From: Desulfosarcina sp.
GTDB taxonomy: Bacteria > Desulfobacterota > Desulfobacteria > Desulfobacterales > Desulfosarcinaceae
DNA length: 10,251 nt
Direction of reading: 5' to 3'
Assembly: GCA_030642405.1 (NCBI GenBank)
Contig: DAOWNV010000077.1
Location: forward strand, 1-10,251
Made by a program: the position numbers and the translations under genes. Positions 1-7,528 of the stretch are shown in pieces. Each line of letters begins with the position of its first letter. Within the stretch, counting starts at the first letter, position 1. The notes under the pieces were generated by a model that worked only from the letters and a program-made list of their open reading frames with translations, was not told where the DNA came from and searched no databases.

Positions 1-246
1 GACCAGGTTCATCCCCAGGATGCTGTTGGCGTATTCGTTGAATTCATCTGTTGTTTTGGCAACCTTGACACCGCCGCCCAGACCGCGTCCACCGGCGTGG
101 ATTTGTGCTTTGACCACTATCGGGTAGGCGCCGAGTTTGTCTGCAACCGCCTTGGCTTCGTCAACGGTAAAGGCGACTTGTCCGTCCGGAACGGCTACAC
201 CGTTTTTGCGGAACAGTTCTTTGGCTTGGTATTCATGAATCTTCAT
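1..246 (-). CDS. sucC: Succinyl-CoA synthetase (ADP-forming) beta subunit, N-terminal part; runs off the left edge
   Basis: Seen: 82 codons from ATG at 246. The protein begins MKIHEYQAKELFRKNGVAVP and contains VVKAQIHAGGRG followed by GGVK, which is the N-terminal ATP-grasp segment of succinate-CoA ligase beta. The start is backed by an AGAGG ribosome site at 254-258, seven bases upstream. Family knowledge: SucC with SucD interconverts succinyl-CoA, ADP and phosphate with succinate, CoA and ATP in the cytoplasm; the beta chain carries the nucleotide-binding domain and is normally about 390 residues, so roughly four fifths lies outside the window. Context: it is the next gene after the mutase/transcarboxylase cluster on the same strand, and it acts on the mutase product succinyl-CoA. 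A hairpin and T-tract precede its ribosome site, so it may not be simply co-transcribed. A sucD downstream is expected but not visible. Confidence 0.95.
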   Translation of the reverse strand, partial: MKIHEYQAKELFRKNGVAVPDGQVAFTVDEAKAVADKLGAYPIVVKAQIHAGGRGLGGGVKVAKTTDEFNEYANSILGMNLV

Positions 247-253
247 GGATGGG

Positions 254-258
254 CCTCT
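254..258 (-). promoter_or_regulatory. sucC ribosome binding site abutting a terminator
   Basis: The minus strand reads AGAGG seven bases before the sucC ATG, and a second purine block AAAGGAG lies at 261-267. Both come directly after the T-tract of the hairpin at 272-319, leaving no room for a promoter between terminator and start codon. Translation of sucC must therefore rely on transcripts that read through the hairpin or that start inside or upstream of it. Confidence 0.6.
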
Positions 259-271
259 TTCTCCTTTAATT

Positions 272-319
272 AAAAAAAATGAGCATGGTCGTTTAATGAA
301 GAATTGCGAACATGCTCAT
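272..319 (-). terminator. Rho-independent terminator or attenuator between the biotin-carrier gene and sucC
   Basis: On the minus strand ATGAGCATG (319-311) pairs perfectly with CATGCTCAT (287-279), and an inner TCG/CGA pair extends the stem after one mismatch. The remaining loop is long and AT-rich. The stem runs straight into a T-tract (eight A on the plus strand at 272-279, the last being in the stem). It begins 14 bases after the stop codon at 334. The stem is only moderately GC-rich and the loop is long, so termination may be incomplete. Confidence 0.6.
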
Positions 320-333
320 ATGCTGAGTTGCAT

Positions 334-2418
334 TTATCCGATTACACAGAGTACATCACCCTTGGCCACTGAATCACCTGAGCCATAGTTGATGGCTTTA
401 ACGGTGCCGTTAGTCGGTGCGGCCAGTGCGTTTTCCATCTTCATGGCTTCCAGGATCACAACGGTTTCACCCTCGCTGACCGAATCGCCGACATTCTTTT
501 CGTACTTGACGATCATACCGGGCATGGGGGCGAGCAAGGGAGTTCCGTCTGTGTCGGCAACCTGAGCCGGTGCAGCTGCAGGGGCCGGTGCAGCTGCTGG
601 AGTTGGTGCGGCTGCGGGAGCAGGGGCTGCTACTGGAGCCGGTGCTGCTACTGGAGCTGGTGCAGCTGCGAGAGTTGGTGCAGCTGCGAGAGCCGGGGCA
701 ACCGGAGCAACAGGTACGGTTGCGTCAGCCGGAGCTCCGCCGGAAACCTGAAGCTGCTGGACGTATTTCAAAATCGAACTTCCACCCACTTCGTCCACGC
801 CCACTTCGAAGTACTCGTTGTCTACGAAAACGTTGAACGTCCTTGTGTTTTCACCCTTGGCTGGAGCGTCTTTTTTCTTTTCCACAAGTTCGCCGGCTTT
901 GGCTTTTTTGATCAGTTCGTCTTTGGCTTTCACTTCTTCCATGGTGATGGCTTTCACCGATGCCGGCGGCTCTTCCTTGCCGTATTTCCACTTGAGGAAC
1001 TTTTTACCGGTAACCGGGTAGATGGAATATAGGACCAGGTCATCCATATCAACGGCCAGATCGCCGATTTCTTCCTTGGCTTTTTCCATTTCCGGTTCCA
1101 GTACCTCGGCGGGACGGCATGTGATAGGTTTTTCGCCGCGATCATATCCTTTGAGGGCTTTTTCCTGAACTTCCTTGTTGATGGGAACCGCAGTCTTGCC
1201 GTACAGGCCGTAGCACAGGTCTTTGACCTGGCCGGTGATCATTTTATAACGTTCTTCGGGGGTGTCGAAGAGTACGTTGTTGACGGTCTGGATACCCACG
1301 ATCTGGCTGGTGGGGGTAACCAGTGGAATCTGACCGAGGTCTTTGCGGACTTTCGGCAATTCCTCGTAGACAGCGTCGATTTTGTCCAGGGCGTCCATTT
1401 CACGGAGCTGGTTGACCAGGTTGGAGAGCATTCCGCCCGGTGTCTGGTGCAGCAGTACGTTGATGTCGATGATGGACATCTTGGAGTCGTCCAGCAGGTG
1501 TTTGTACTTTGGCATTATCTCTTTTTCAAAGATTGTGTTGATCCGGGCCAGCAGTTTGATGTTAAACCCGGTGTCACGATTGGTGCCTAACAAGGACATG
1601 ACCAGTGGTTCGACGGCGGCGTGAGAGGTCCGGTAGGCGTAGGGAGACATGCAAGTGTCGATGATGTCCACGCCGGCTTCAATTGCCTTGAGGTGGCTCA
1701 TGGGAGACATCCCCGATGTGAAATGGCTGTGTAGGTGGATCGGTACTTTTACGGCAGCCTTGAGAGCTTTTACGATCTCATAGGCATCGTAAGGGGCGAT
1801 AAGGCCGGCCATGTCCTTGATGCAAATACTGTCAGCACCCATTTTCTCCAGATCCTTGCCCTTGTTAACGTAGTAGTCCAGGTTGTACACTTTACCGCCC
1901 AGGCGAGGTTCGGTCATGGTGTAGCAGATACACCCTTGAAAGTGCTTTCCGTATTCCTTGATTTTGGGGACCACGGTCTGGAAGTTGCGGTAGTCGTTCA
2001 AGGCGTCGAAGGTACGGAAGATGTCCATGCCGTTTTCGCAGGCGCGGTCCATGAAGGCGTTGGCCACGTCGTCTGCGTAGTTGCGGTAACCCACCAGGTT
2101 CTGGGCGCGCAGCAGCATGGAGAAGGGGGTTTTTTTGAAATAGCGTTTCAGAGTCCGGATTCGTTCCCAGGGGTCTTCATTGAGGAAGCGATGCATGGTG
2201 TCGAAAGTGGCGCCGCCCCAGGTTTCTACCGCCCAGAAGCCAACCTGATCCATCAGTTCGGCCACCGGGATCATGTCCTCTGTGCGTCCGCGGGTGGCGA
2301 ACAGGCTCTGGTGGCCGTCACGGAGGCTCAGATCCATGATTTTCACCGGGTTTTCCGCCTTCGGCCGGTCTACATCGTAGTTCATGTCGGTAATTTTCAC
2401 TTGATTGTGGTCACTCAT
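334..2418 (-). CDS. Pyruvate/oxaloacetate carboxyltransferase (5S type) fused to a biotin carrier domain
   Basis: Seen: 694 residues. An N-terminal HMGL-like TIM barrel has the metal and carboxyl-lysine motifs LRDGHQS (D34), CIKDMAG (K201) and HLHSH (H230, H232). A conserved carboxylase region follows to about 550, then a charged hinge, an Ala/Pro linker at about 560-626, and a C-terminal biotinyl domain with EAMKMEN, where K660 is the biotinylated lysine. AGAGGAGA at 2427-2434 supports the start. Family: this arrangement matches oxaloacetate decarboxylase alpha, pyruvate carboxylase subunit B, and 5S plus 1.3S of transcarboxylase. Inference: because a 12S-type partner lies upstream and neither a biotin carboxylase nor an OadB/MmdB pump is present, the best role is the pyruvate-oxaloacetate half of methylmalonyl-CoA:pyruvate transcarboxylase with its carrier built in. 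A pyruvate carboxylase subunit using a distant PycA is the main alternative. It is probably cytoplasmic. Confidence 0.9.
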   Translation of the reverse strand: MSDHNQVKITDMNYDVDRPKAENPVKIMDLSLRDGHQSLFATRGRTEDMIPVAELMDQVGFWAVETWGGATFDTMHRFLNEDPWERIRTLKRYFKKTPFSMLLRAQNLVGYRNYADDVANAFMDRACENGMDIFRTFDALNDYRNFQTVVPKIKEYGKHFQGCICYTMTEPRLGGKVYNLDYYVNKGKDLEKMGADSICIKDMAGLIAPYDAYEIVKALKAAVKVPIHLHSHFTSGMSPMSHLKAIEAGVDIIDTCMSPYAYRTSHAAVEPLVMSLLGTNRDTGFNIKLLARINTIFEKEIMPKYKHLLDDSKMSIIDINVLLHQTPGGMLSNLVNQLREMDALDKIDAVYEELPKVRKDLGQIPLVTPTSQIVGIQTVNNVLFDTPEERYKMITGQVKDLCYGLYGKTAVPINKEVQEKALKGYDRGEKPITCRPAEVLEPEMEKAKEEIGDLAVDMDDLVLYSIYPVTGKKFLKWKYGKEEPPASVKAITMEEVKAKDELIKKAKAGELVEKKKDAPAKGENTRTFNVFVDNEYFEVGVDEVGGSSILKYVQQLQVSGGAPADATVPVAPVAPALAAAPTLAAAPAPVAAPAPVAAPAPAAAPTPAAAPAPAAAPAQVADTDGTPLLAPMPGMIVKYEKNVGDSVSEGETVVILEAMKMENALAAPTNGTVKAINYGSGDSVAKGDVLCVIG
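555..712 (-). repeat. 18-bp-period tandem repeats encoding the Ala/Pro swinging linker
   Basis: This GC-rich stretch inside the carboxyltransferase-carrier gene is made of imperfect 18-bp units, each coding for six residues of the APAPAA kind. Exact copies include GGTGCAGCTGCGAGAG at 659-674 and 677-692, and GCTGCTACTGGAGC at 626-639 and 644-657 (plus-strand reading). The peptide is the flexible tether that lets the biotin arm move between active sites. Such repeats can gain or lose units by slippage, so linker length may vary between strains. Confidence 0.8.
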
Positions 2419-2426
2419 CGTATGGG

Positions 2427-2434
2427 TCTCCTCT
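2427..2434 (-). promoter_or_regulatory. Ribosome binding site of the 5S-carrier gene
   Basis: The minus strand reads AGAGGAGA eight bases before the ATG at 2418. This is a strong Shine-Dalgarno match and fixes the start codon. It also suggests that this gene is initiated independently rather than by coupling to the small gene that ends at 2492. Confidence 0.7.
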
Positions 2435-2491
2435 AAAAAAGTGGAAGTTTTGTGGTTTTTTTAATGTACCCTGTCCGTCTTGGCCGATCCA

Positions 2492-2701
2492 TCAGCGGAG
2501 GCGGTTGAAGGTTTTCATCTGCATGAGGTTGCGCATGCTCATCATGCTCTGCCGACCGGAAAGGCCCCACAGGTTGCCCTGATCAAAGCGGCGGGGTTCC
2601 GGCTTCGGTGTCGGCGGCGTGACCAGCGCTTCCTCTTCGGTCTGAATATACATGGCAACTGCAGCCAGGGCAGCAGCCTGTTTTTTCTCATTTGCATCCA
2701 T
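2492..2701 (-). CDS. Small protein resembling the soluble tail of OadG/MmdD-E decarboxylase subunits
   Basis: Seen: 69 residues. There is a short charged N-terminus, an Ala-rich segment at 8-19 (QAAALAAVAMYI) too short and too near the start to be a clear membrane span, a Pro-rich hinge at 29-37, and a basic tail with W45, GLSGRQ and several Met/Arg to the end. An AAGGTG-like ribosome site precedes the ATG. The gene lies between the 12S-type and 5S-type genes with gaps of 46 and 73 nt, so it is very likely co-transcribed. Known: delta/gamma and epsilon subunits of sodium-pump decarboxylases (OadG, MmdD, MmdE) link the carboxyltransferase to the complex through a C-terminal tail, and as I recall they carry an Ala-rich stretch followed by a W-x-x-x-GR motif. 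Inference: this is a pump-free assembly or scaffold subunit of the transcarboxylase. The similarity is by eye; the function is unproven. Confidence 0.7.
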   Translation of the reverse strand: MDANEKKQAAALAAVAMYIQTEEEALVTPPTPKPEPRRFDQGNLWGLSGRQSMMSMRNLMQMKTFNRLR

Positions 2702-2747
2702 AAATCACACCTTTTTCCGATTCGGTTAGGTTTTCCGTCGGTGGCCT

Positions 2748-4301
2748 TTACAATGGGATGTTGCCGTGTTTTTTCGGCGGCCGGATCTCCCTTTTGCTGC
2801 ACATAACTTCCAAGGCGTCAATGAGGCGAGGCCTGGTTTCCGCCGGTTCGATAAGCGTGTCGATATATCCTCTTTCAGCGGCACAGTATGGATTGGAAAA
2901 GAGGTTTTCGTACTCGGCGATTTTTTCTTTTCTCTTTTCCGCAGGATCGTCGGCGGCATTGATTTCCTTGCGATGAATTACATTAGCTGCACCGCCGGCG
3001 CCCATCACGGCTATTTCGGCTGTGGGCCAGGCAAAGGCGAAGTCTGCGCCCAGGTCCTTGGAACACATGGCCAGGTAGGATCCGCCGTAGTCTTTGCGGG
3101 TTACCAAAAGCAGCTTAGGAACAGTGGCTTCGCTATAGCACCACAACAGTTTTGCGCCGTGGCGGATGATGCCTCCCCACTCCTGATTGCTTCCTGGAAG
3201 GTAACCGGGAACGTCGGCTATGGTAAGCAGCGGAACATTGAAGGCGTCGCAAAAGCGGATGAACCGGGCTGCCTTGTCCGAAGCATTGATGTCCAGGCAT
3301 CCGGCCATGACATTGGGCTGGTTGGCAATGATGCCGATGGTGCGTCCGTTTAGCCGGGCCAATATCGTAAGGATATTGCAGGCAAAGTGCTTATGGGGTT
3401 CGAAGAAGTCGCCGTTGTCCACAATGCTGCGAATGACGTCTCGCATGTCATAGGACTGGTTGGGGTTATCGGGAATAATTACGTTTAGGGCTTCGTCGGT
3501 ACGTGTGGGATCGTCTCCCATCTCCACGACCGGCGGTTCTTCCATGTTGTTGGACGGCAGGTAGGAGAGAAGACGCTTGATCTGGTCGATGGCGTCTTCG
3601 TCGCTCTCGCATGCAAACTGGGCTACGCCGCTTTTTTCATTGTGAGCCATGGCGCCGCCAAGGTCTTCGAAGTTGATCTTTTCTCCGGTAACTGATTTTA
3701 TGACTTCCGGGCCGGTAATGAACATGTAGCTGGTGTTCTTTACCATAAAAATAAAATCGGTCATGGCCGGGGAGTAAACGGCACCGCCTGCTGTGGGGCC
3801 CATGATGGCCGAAATCTGGGGAATAACGCCGGAGGCCACCGAGTTGCGGAAGAAAATCTGACCATAGCCGGAAAGTGCGTCCACACCTTCCTGGATGCGG
3901 GCGCCGCCGGAATCATTGAGGCCGATAAAGGGAACACCTGCTTTTAGGGCCATGTCCATAACCTTACAGATCTTTTTCGCATGCATCTCGCCGAGGCTGC
4001 CCGCCCGGGAGGTAAAATCCTGGGCGAATGCGAAGACGGGGCGGCCATCCACCATTCCATGTCCGGTAATGACACCATCGGAGGGGATTTCGACTTTTTC
4101 CATGCCGAAATTCACGCAGCGATGCTTGACGAACATGTCCACCTCGCGAAAGGTTCCTTTGTCGAAGAGTACAAACATTCGTTGGCGGGCGGTCAGCTTG
4201 CCGTTTTTAGTGTGTTTGGCAACCAGCTTCTCACCACCCATCTTGAGCGCTTGTGCCTCACGGGCTTTGAGATCCTCCAATTTGTCCTTCACAATACCCA
4301 T
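2748..4301 (-). CDS. mmdA: Methylmalonyl-CoA carboxyltransferase 12S-type subunit (acyl-CoA carboxyltransferase)
   Basis: Seen: 517 residues with two crotonase-like halves. The N half has SGGARIQEG (131-139) and MGPTAGGAVYSPA (167-179), which form the acyl-CoA pocket and oxyanion loop. The C half has DVPGYLPG, GGIIRHGAKLL, DYGGSYLAM (404-412) and WPTAEIAVMGAGGAANVI. The length is normal. AAAGGA precedes the ATG. Family: this fold moves a carboxyl group between carboxybiotin and the alpha carbon of propionyl-CoA. The C-half motif GGSYLAMC and the ending KKHGNIPL look like the 12S subunit of Propionibacterium transcarboxylase and MmdA, whereas propionyl-CoA carboxylase beta chains have GAYDVM there. 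Context: 63 nt after meaB and upstream of the biotin-carrier fusion that would be its CO2 partner. Propionyl-CoA carboxylase or methylmalonyl-CoA decarboxylase activity remains possible with other partners. Confidence 0.92.
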   Translation of the reverse strand: MGIVKDKLEDLKAREAQALKMGGEKLVAKHTKNGKLTARQRMFVLFDKGTFREVDMFVKHRCVNFGMEKVEIPSDGVITGHGMVDGRPVFAFAQDFTSRAGSLGEMHAKKICKVMDMALKAGVPFIGLNDSGGARIQEGVDALSGYGQIFFRNSVASGVIPQISAIMGPTAGGAVYSPAMTDFIFMVKNTSYMFITGPEVIKSVTGEKINFEDLGGAMAHNEKSGVAQFACESDEDAIDQIKRLLSYLPSNNMEEPPVVEMGDDPTRTDEALNVIIPDNPNQSYDMRDVIRSIVDNGDFFEPHKHFACNILTILARLNGRTIGIIANQPNVMAGCLDINASDKAARFIRFCDAFNVPLLTIADVPGYLPGSNQEWGGIIRHGAKLLWCYSEATVPKLLLVTRKDYGGSYLAMCSKDLGADFAFAWPTAEIAVMGAGGAANVIHRKEINAADDPAEKRKEKIAEYENLFSNPYCAAERGYIDTLIEPAETRPRLIDALEVMCSKREIRPPKKHGNIPL

Positions 4302-4364
4302 ATCTTATTCCTTTCACTTTGTAGAATACGAGCGTACGTTTAAAAAAGAGTAACCTTTATAGAC

Positions 4365-5351
4365 TCAACAATTGTTGTCAAGTAAAAAAAGAAGGGATTC
4401 AGCCCCGATTATGGGAGAAAGTTCTCCCCGCTCCACGGAGGCCTCAACATCCCGTAAGTGCATTTTTACGGTCGGGTTGTTGAAAAAGCGATCTTTAAGT
4501 CCGTCTTCAATCCTGGACCACATCCAGGCCAGGGCCTGACGGCGGCGGTTTTTCTCCAGCTCACCGGTGGCCGATAATTTTTGCCGATGATTCTGAATAG
4601 TTTCCCAAAGCGTATCCACCCCGTTCATGGTCAGTGCGCTGCAGGTCAGAACGGGCGGAGACCAGGTGGGGCTCACCGGGTTCAATAAATGCAGGGCGAT
4701 TTCATAGGATTGCCGTGCTTTTTCCGCTTTTTCAATGTTGTCACCGTCAGCTTTGTTGATTGCAACCGCGTCGGCAAGCTCCAGCACACCTTTCTTAATC
4801 CCTTGAAGTTCATCTCCGGCCCCGGCAAGCATGAGCACCAGGAAGAAATCCACCATGGAGGCAACCGTGGTTTCGGACTGGCCTACGCCCACGGTCTCTA
4901 CTATAATCACATCGAAACCTGCCGCTTCGCACACCAAAAGGGTCTCCCGGGTCATACGGGCAACACCGCCCAGGGTGCCGCCGGAAGGCGATGGGCGGAT
5001 AAAGGCGTTCGGTGCCACAGATAGTTTTTCCATCCGGGTTTTATCAGCCATTATGCTTCCACCGCTGCGGGTGCTGGAGGGATCCACCGCCAATACTGCT
5101 ACGCGAAGGCTCTGTTCCACCAGCATCATGCCGAAGCTTTCTATGGAAGTGCTTTTTCCTACACCGGGCACACCAGTGATGCCGAGGCGTACCGCTTTTC
5201 CCGTATAAGGAGCCACGCCGTCCACAATCTTTCTGCTCAATTGCCGGTGGGCAGGATGAATACTCTCGATCAGGGTGATGGTTTTGGCCAGGATCCGGCG
5301 GTTACCGGATCGCAGGCCATCGATATAATATAGGGGGTCGTTTCCTCCCAT
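4365..5351 (-). CDS. meaB: Methylmalonyl-CoA mutase-associated GTPase (MeaB/ArgK family)
   Basis: Seen: 328 residues of the G3E/SIMIBI P-loop class. Walker A is GVPGVGKST (60-68), followed by the switch region DPSSTRSGG from 90, the Walker B stretch ETVGVGQSE (152-160) and the base-recognition motif NKAD (199-202). A helical N-terminal arm and a C-terminal extension match the MeaB dimerisation regions. Family: MeaB uses GTP to gate adenosylcobalamin loading and to protect or reactivate methylmalonyl-CoA mutase; its human counterpart is MMAA. Context: its ATG comes 3 nt after the mutase stop (TAA CAA ATG) with only a weak GGAAA purine stretch in the mutase end, so translation is probably coupled. 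It is not an arginine/lysine transport kinase, despite the old ArgK/LAO naming. It ends in TGA at 4365. Confidence 0.95.
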   Translation of the reverse strand: MGGNDPLYYIDGLRSGNRRILAKTITLIESIHPAHRQLSRKIVDGVAPYTGKAVRLGITGVPGVGKSTSIESFGMMLVEQSLRVAVLAVDPSSTRSGGSIMADKTRMEKLSVAPNAFIRPSPSGGTLGGVARMTRETLLVCEAAGFDVIIVETVGVGQSETTVASMVDFFLVLMLAGAGDELQGIKKGVLELADAVAINKADGDNIEKAEKARQSYEIALHLLNPVSPTWSPPVLTCSALTMNGVDTLWETIQNHRQKLSATGELEKNRRRQALAWMWSRIEDGLKDRFFNNPTVKMHLRDVEASVERGELSPIIGAESLLFLLDNNC

Positions 5352-5354
5352 TTG

Positions 5355-7484
5355 TTATTTCCGGTTTTCCAAAGTGTTGAGCACTTTATTGGCCGATTCG
5401 GTAATGGGCGTCCCTGGACCGAACACACCAACAGCACCGGCCTCGTAAAGGTAATCATAATCTCCGGGAGGTATAACACCACCGACAATTACCTGAATCT
5501 CTTCACCGCCCGCCTCCTTCAACGCACTGATCAGTTGGGGTACCAGTGTTTTGTGACCTGCGGCCAGGCTGGAGGCACCAACTAAGTGAACATCGTTTTC
5601 CACGGCCATTTTGGCTGCTTCCTCCGGTGTCTGGAACATGGGGCTGATATCCACATCGAATCCAAGATCGGCAAATGCGGTCGCAACGACTTTTATACCG
5701 CGGTCATGACCGTCCTGGCCCATTTTGGTGAGCAGGATGCGTGGCCGACGACCCTCAGTTTCCATGAAATCCGTGGTCCGTTTACGGAGGGCTTCAATCA
5801 CTTCATTGTCCGAGAATTCAGAGGCGTAAATGCCGGAGATACATTGTGTAGTGGCAACAAAGCGGCCGAAAACCTTTTCCATGGCGTCGGATATTTCGCC
5901 AACGGTTGCCCGGGTGCGCATCGCATCGATGCTGGCGGCCAGCAGGTTGTCACTGTTTTCAGCTGCTTGGGTGACCCCATTGAGGGCGCTGCGCACGGCG
6001 GCATCGTCACGCTCGGCTTTAAGTTTTTCGATCATTTTTATCTGTTCCTCACGCACGGCTTCAGAGATTTCCAGGACATCCATGGGAGAGTCATTTTCGA
6101 CCTTGTATTTGTTGACGCCGACGATGACATCCAATCCCTGGTCGATGCGGGCTTGCTTGCGAGCAGCCGACTCTTCGATGCGCATCTTGGGCATGCCGGT
6201 TTCAATGGCCTTGGCCATGCCGCCCAATCCTTCCACTTCATCGATGATTTTTCTTGCTTCCTTTATGATACTGCCTGTGAGTGATTCAATGTAGTAAGAA
6301 CCGCCCAGTGGATCGATGGTGTTGCACACCTGGGATTCTTCCTGAATAATGATTTGGGTGTTTCTGGCGATGCGTGCGGAAAAATCTGTGGGAAGGCCGA
6401 CAGCTTCGTCTAAGGAGTTGGTGTGCAGGCTCTGGGTGCCGCCCAGCACTGCAGCCAGCGCTTCCAGTGTGGTGCGGATGACATTATTGTACGGATCCTG
6501 CTCGGTGAGGCTCCAACCCGAGGTCTGAACATGGGTTCGCAGCATGGATGACTTGGGATTTTTCGGGTTGAAGGGCTTGATCAGGTCATTCCACAGAAAA
6601 CGGGCAGCCCGCAGCATGGCGATTTCCATGAAAAAGTTGATACCAACGCCAAAAAAGAAGCTGAGCCGCGGGGCAAAGGCATCGATATCCAGGCCTGCAC
6701 CTATGGCTGCACGGACATATTCCAGACCGTCCGCCAAAGTAAAAGCGGTTTGGAGCACGCTGTTGGCACCGGCTTCCATCATATGGTAACCGCTGATGCT
6801 TACCGTGTTGAATTTCGGCATGTTGCTGGAGCAGAAAGCGATGATATCCGAAACGATGCGCATGGATGGTGTGGGTGGATAGATGTAGGTGTTACGAGTC
6901 AGGTACTCTTTCAAAATGTCGTTCTGGATGGTGCCGGCAAGCTGTTCCGGTTTGACGCCCTGTTCTTCCGCAGCCACGATATAGCCGGCCAAGATGGGCA
7001 ACACCGCACCGTTCATGGTCATGGAGACGCTCATTTTATCCAGCGGAATTTGATCGAACAGTACTTTCATGTCTTCCACCGAGTCGATGGCGACACCGGC
7101 CTTACCTACATCACCCATCACCCGGGGATGGTCCGAGTCATACCCGCGATGTGTGGCCAGGTCGAATGCCACGGAAAGGCCCTTTTGACCGCCTGCCAGA
7201 TTGCGGCGGTAAAAAGCGTTGGATTCTTTGGCAGTGGAGAATCCGGCGTACTGGCGGATTGTCCACGGGCGCCCTGCATACATGGTGGCCATGGGACCGC
7301 GAACATAAGGAGCGAATCCGGGCAGGGTGTTCTCATGAGGCAGCCCTTCAATGTCTTCGGCTGTGTATAGAGGATTAACATTGATTCCTTCAGGTGTCTT
7401 CCACGTCAAATCTTCCAGGGGTTTTCCCCGGAGCTGTTTGGTGGCCAACTTTTTCCAATTCTGCAGATCGGGATGTTCTGACAT
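5355..7484 (-). CDS. Methylmalonyl-CoA mutase, single-chain (catalytic plus cobalamin domain)
   Basis: Seen: 709 residues from ATG at 7484. The substrate TIM barrel has GRPWTIRQYAGFSTA, with Y79 matching the catalytic Tyr of the Propionibacterium enzyme, then SDHPRVMGDVGKAG, and further on the NTYIYPPTPSMR segment. The C-terminal B12-binding domain has GQDGHDRG with H593 as the lower cobalt ligand, then VGASSLAAGHKTL and VIVGGVIPP. Family: adenosylcobalamin-dependent isomerisation of (R)-methylmalonyl-CoA and succinyl-CoA in the cytoplasm. Start choice: an upstream in-frame ATG at 7526 would add 14 residues but has no ribosome site and lies inside the leader, whereas AAAGGAG precedes 7484. 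Context: first gene after the predicted promoter, followed at once by meaB. The Tyr and the intact fused cobalamin domain favour methylmalonyl-CoA over isobutyryl-CoA mutase; mutases for other branched succinyl-CoAs cannot be fully excluded. Confidence 0.95.
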   Translation of the reverse strand: MSEHPDLQNWKKLATKQLRGKPLEDLTWKTPEGINVNPLYTAEDIEGLPHENTLPGFAPYVRGPMATMYAGRPWTIRQYAGFSTAKESNAFYRRNLAGGQKGLSVAFDLATHRGYDSDHPRVMGDVGKAGVAIDSVEDMKVLFDQIPLDKMSVSMTMNGAVLPILAGYIVAAEEQGVKPEQLAGTIQNDILKEYLTRNTYIYPPTPSMRIVSDIIAFCSSNMPKFNTVSISGYHMMEAGANSVLQTAFTLADGLEYVRAAIGAGLDIDAFAPRLSFFFGVGINFFMEIAMLRAARFLWNDLIKPFNPKNPKSSMLRTHVQTSGWSLTEQDPYNNVIRTTLEALAAVLGGTQSLHTNSLDEAVGLPTDFSARIARNTQIIIQEESQVCNTIDPLGGSYYIESLTGSIIKEARKIIDEVEGLGGMAKAIETGMPKMRIEESAARKQARIDQGLDVIVGVNKYKVENDSPMDVLEISEAVREEQIKMIEKLKAERDDAAVRSALNGVTQAAENSDNLLAASIDAMRTRATVGEISDAMEKVFGRFVATTQCISGIYASEFSDNEVIEALRKRTTDFMETEGRRPRILLTKMGQDGHDRGIKVVATAFADLGFDVDISPMFQTPEEAAKMAVENDVHLVGASSLAAGHKTLVPQLISALKEAGGEEIQVIVGGVIPPGDYDYLYEAGAVGVFGPGTPITESANKVLNTLENRK

Positions 7485-7490
7485 GCTGCA

Positions 7491-7497
7491 CTCCTTT
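7491..7497 (-). promoter_or_regulatory. Ribosome binding site that decides the mutase start
   Basis: The minus strand reads AAAGGAG six bases before the ATG at 7484. The alternative in-frame ATG at 7526 has no such motif. The mutase therefore starts MSEHPDLQNW. Confidence 0.8.
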
Positions 7498-7528
7498 GTT
7501 TTTTTAATCCGATTGTTCCATACCAACC

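Noticed and set aside
1735..2436. Long open frame of 233 codons on the plus strand
   Set aside because: It is wholly antisense to the well-supported carboxyltransferase gene, has no recognisable motifs or ribosome site, and reflects codon bias of the true gene. The same applies to the plus-strand frames at 2766-3353, 5586-6284 and 6750-7370.
2748..4301. Reading the 12S-type gene as propionyl-CoA or acetyl-CoA carboxylase beta
   Set aside because: The GGSYLAMC segment and the KKHGNIPL ending fit the transcarboxylase/MmdA branch better, and no biotin carboxylase accompanies it here; kept only as an alternative.
4366..4377. Perfect 12-bp palindrome CAACAATTGTTG over the meaB stop
   Set aside because: About two such palindromes are expected by chance in 10 kb, it lies mainly in coding sequence, and there is no T-tract or promoter next to it.
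7485..7526. N-terminal extension of the mutase from ATG 7526
   Set aside because: It has no ribosome site, an unlikely basic leader peptide, and a strong AAAGGAG precedes the ATG at 7484.
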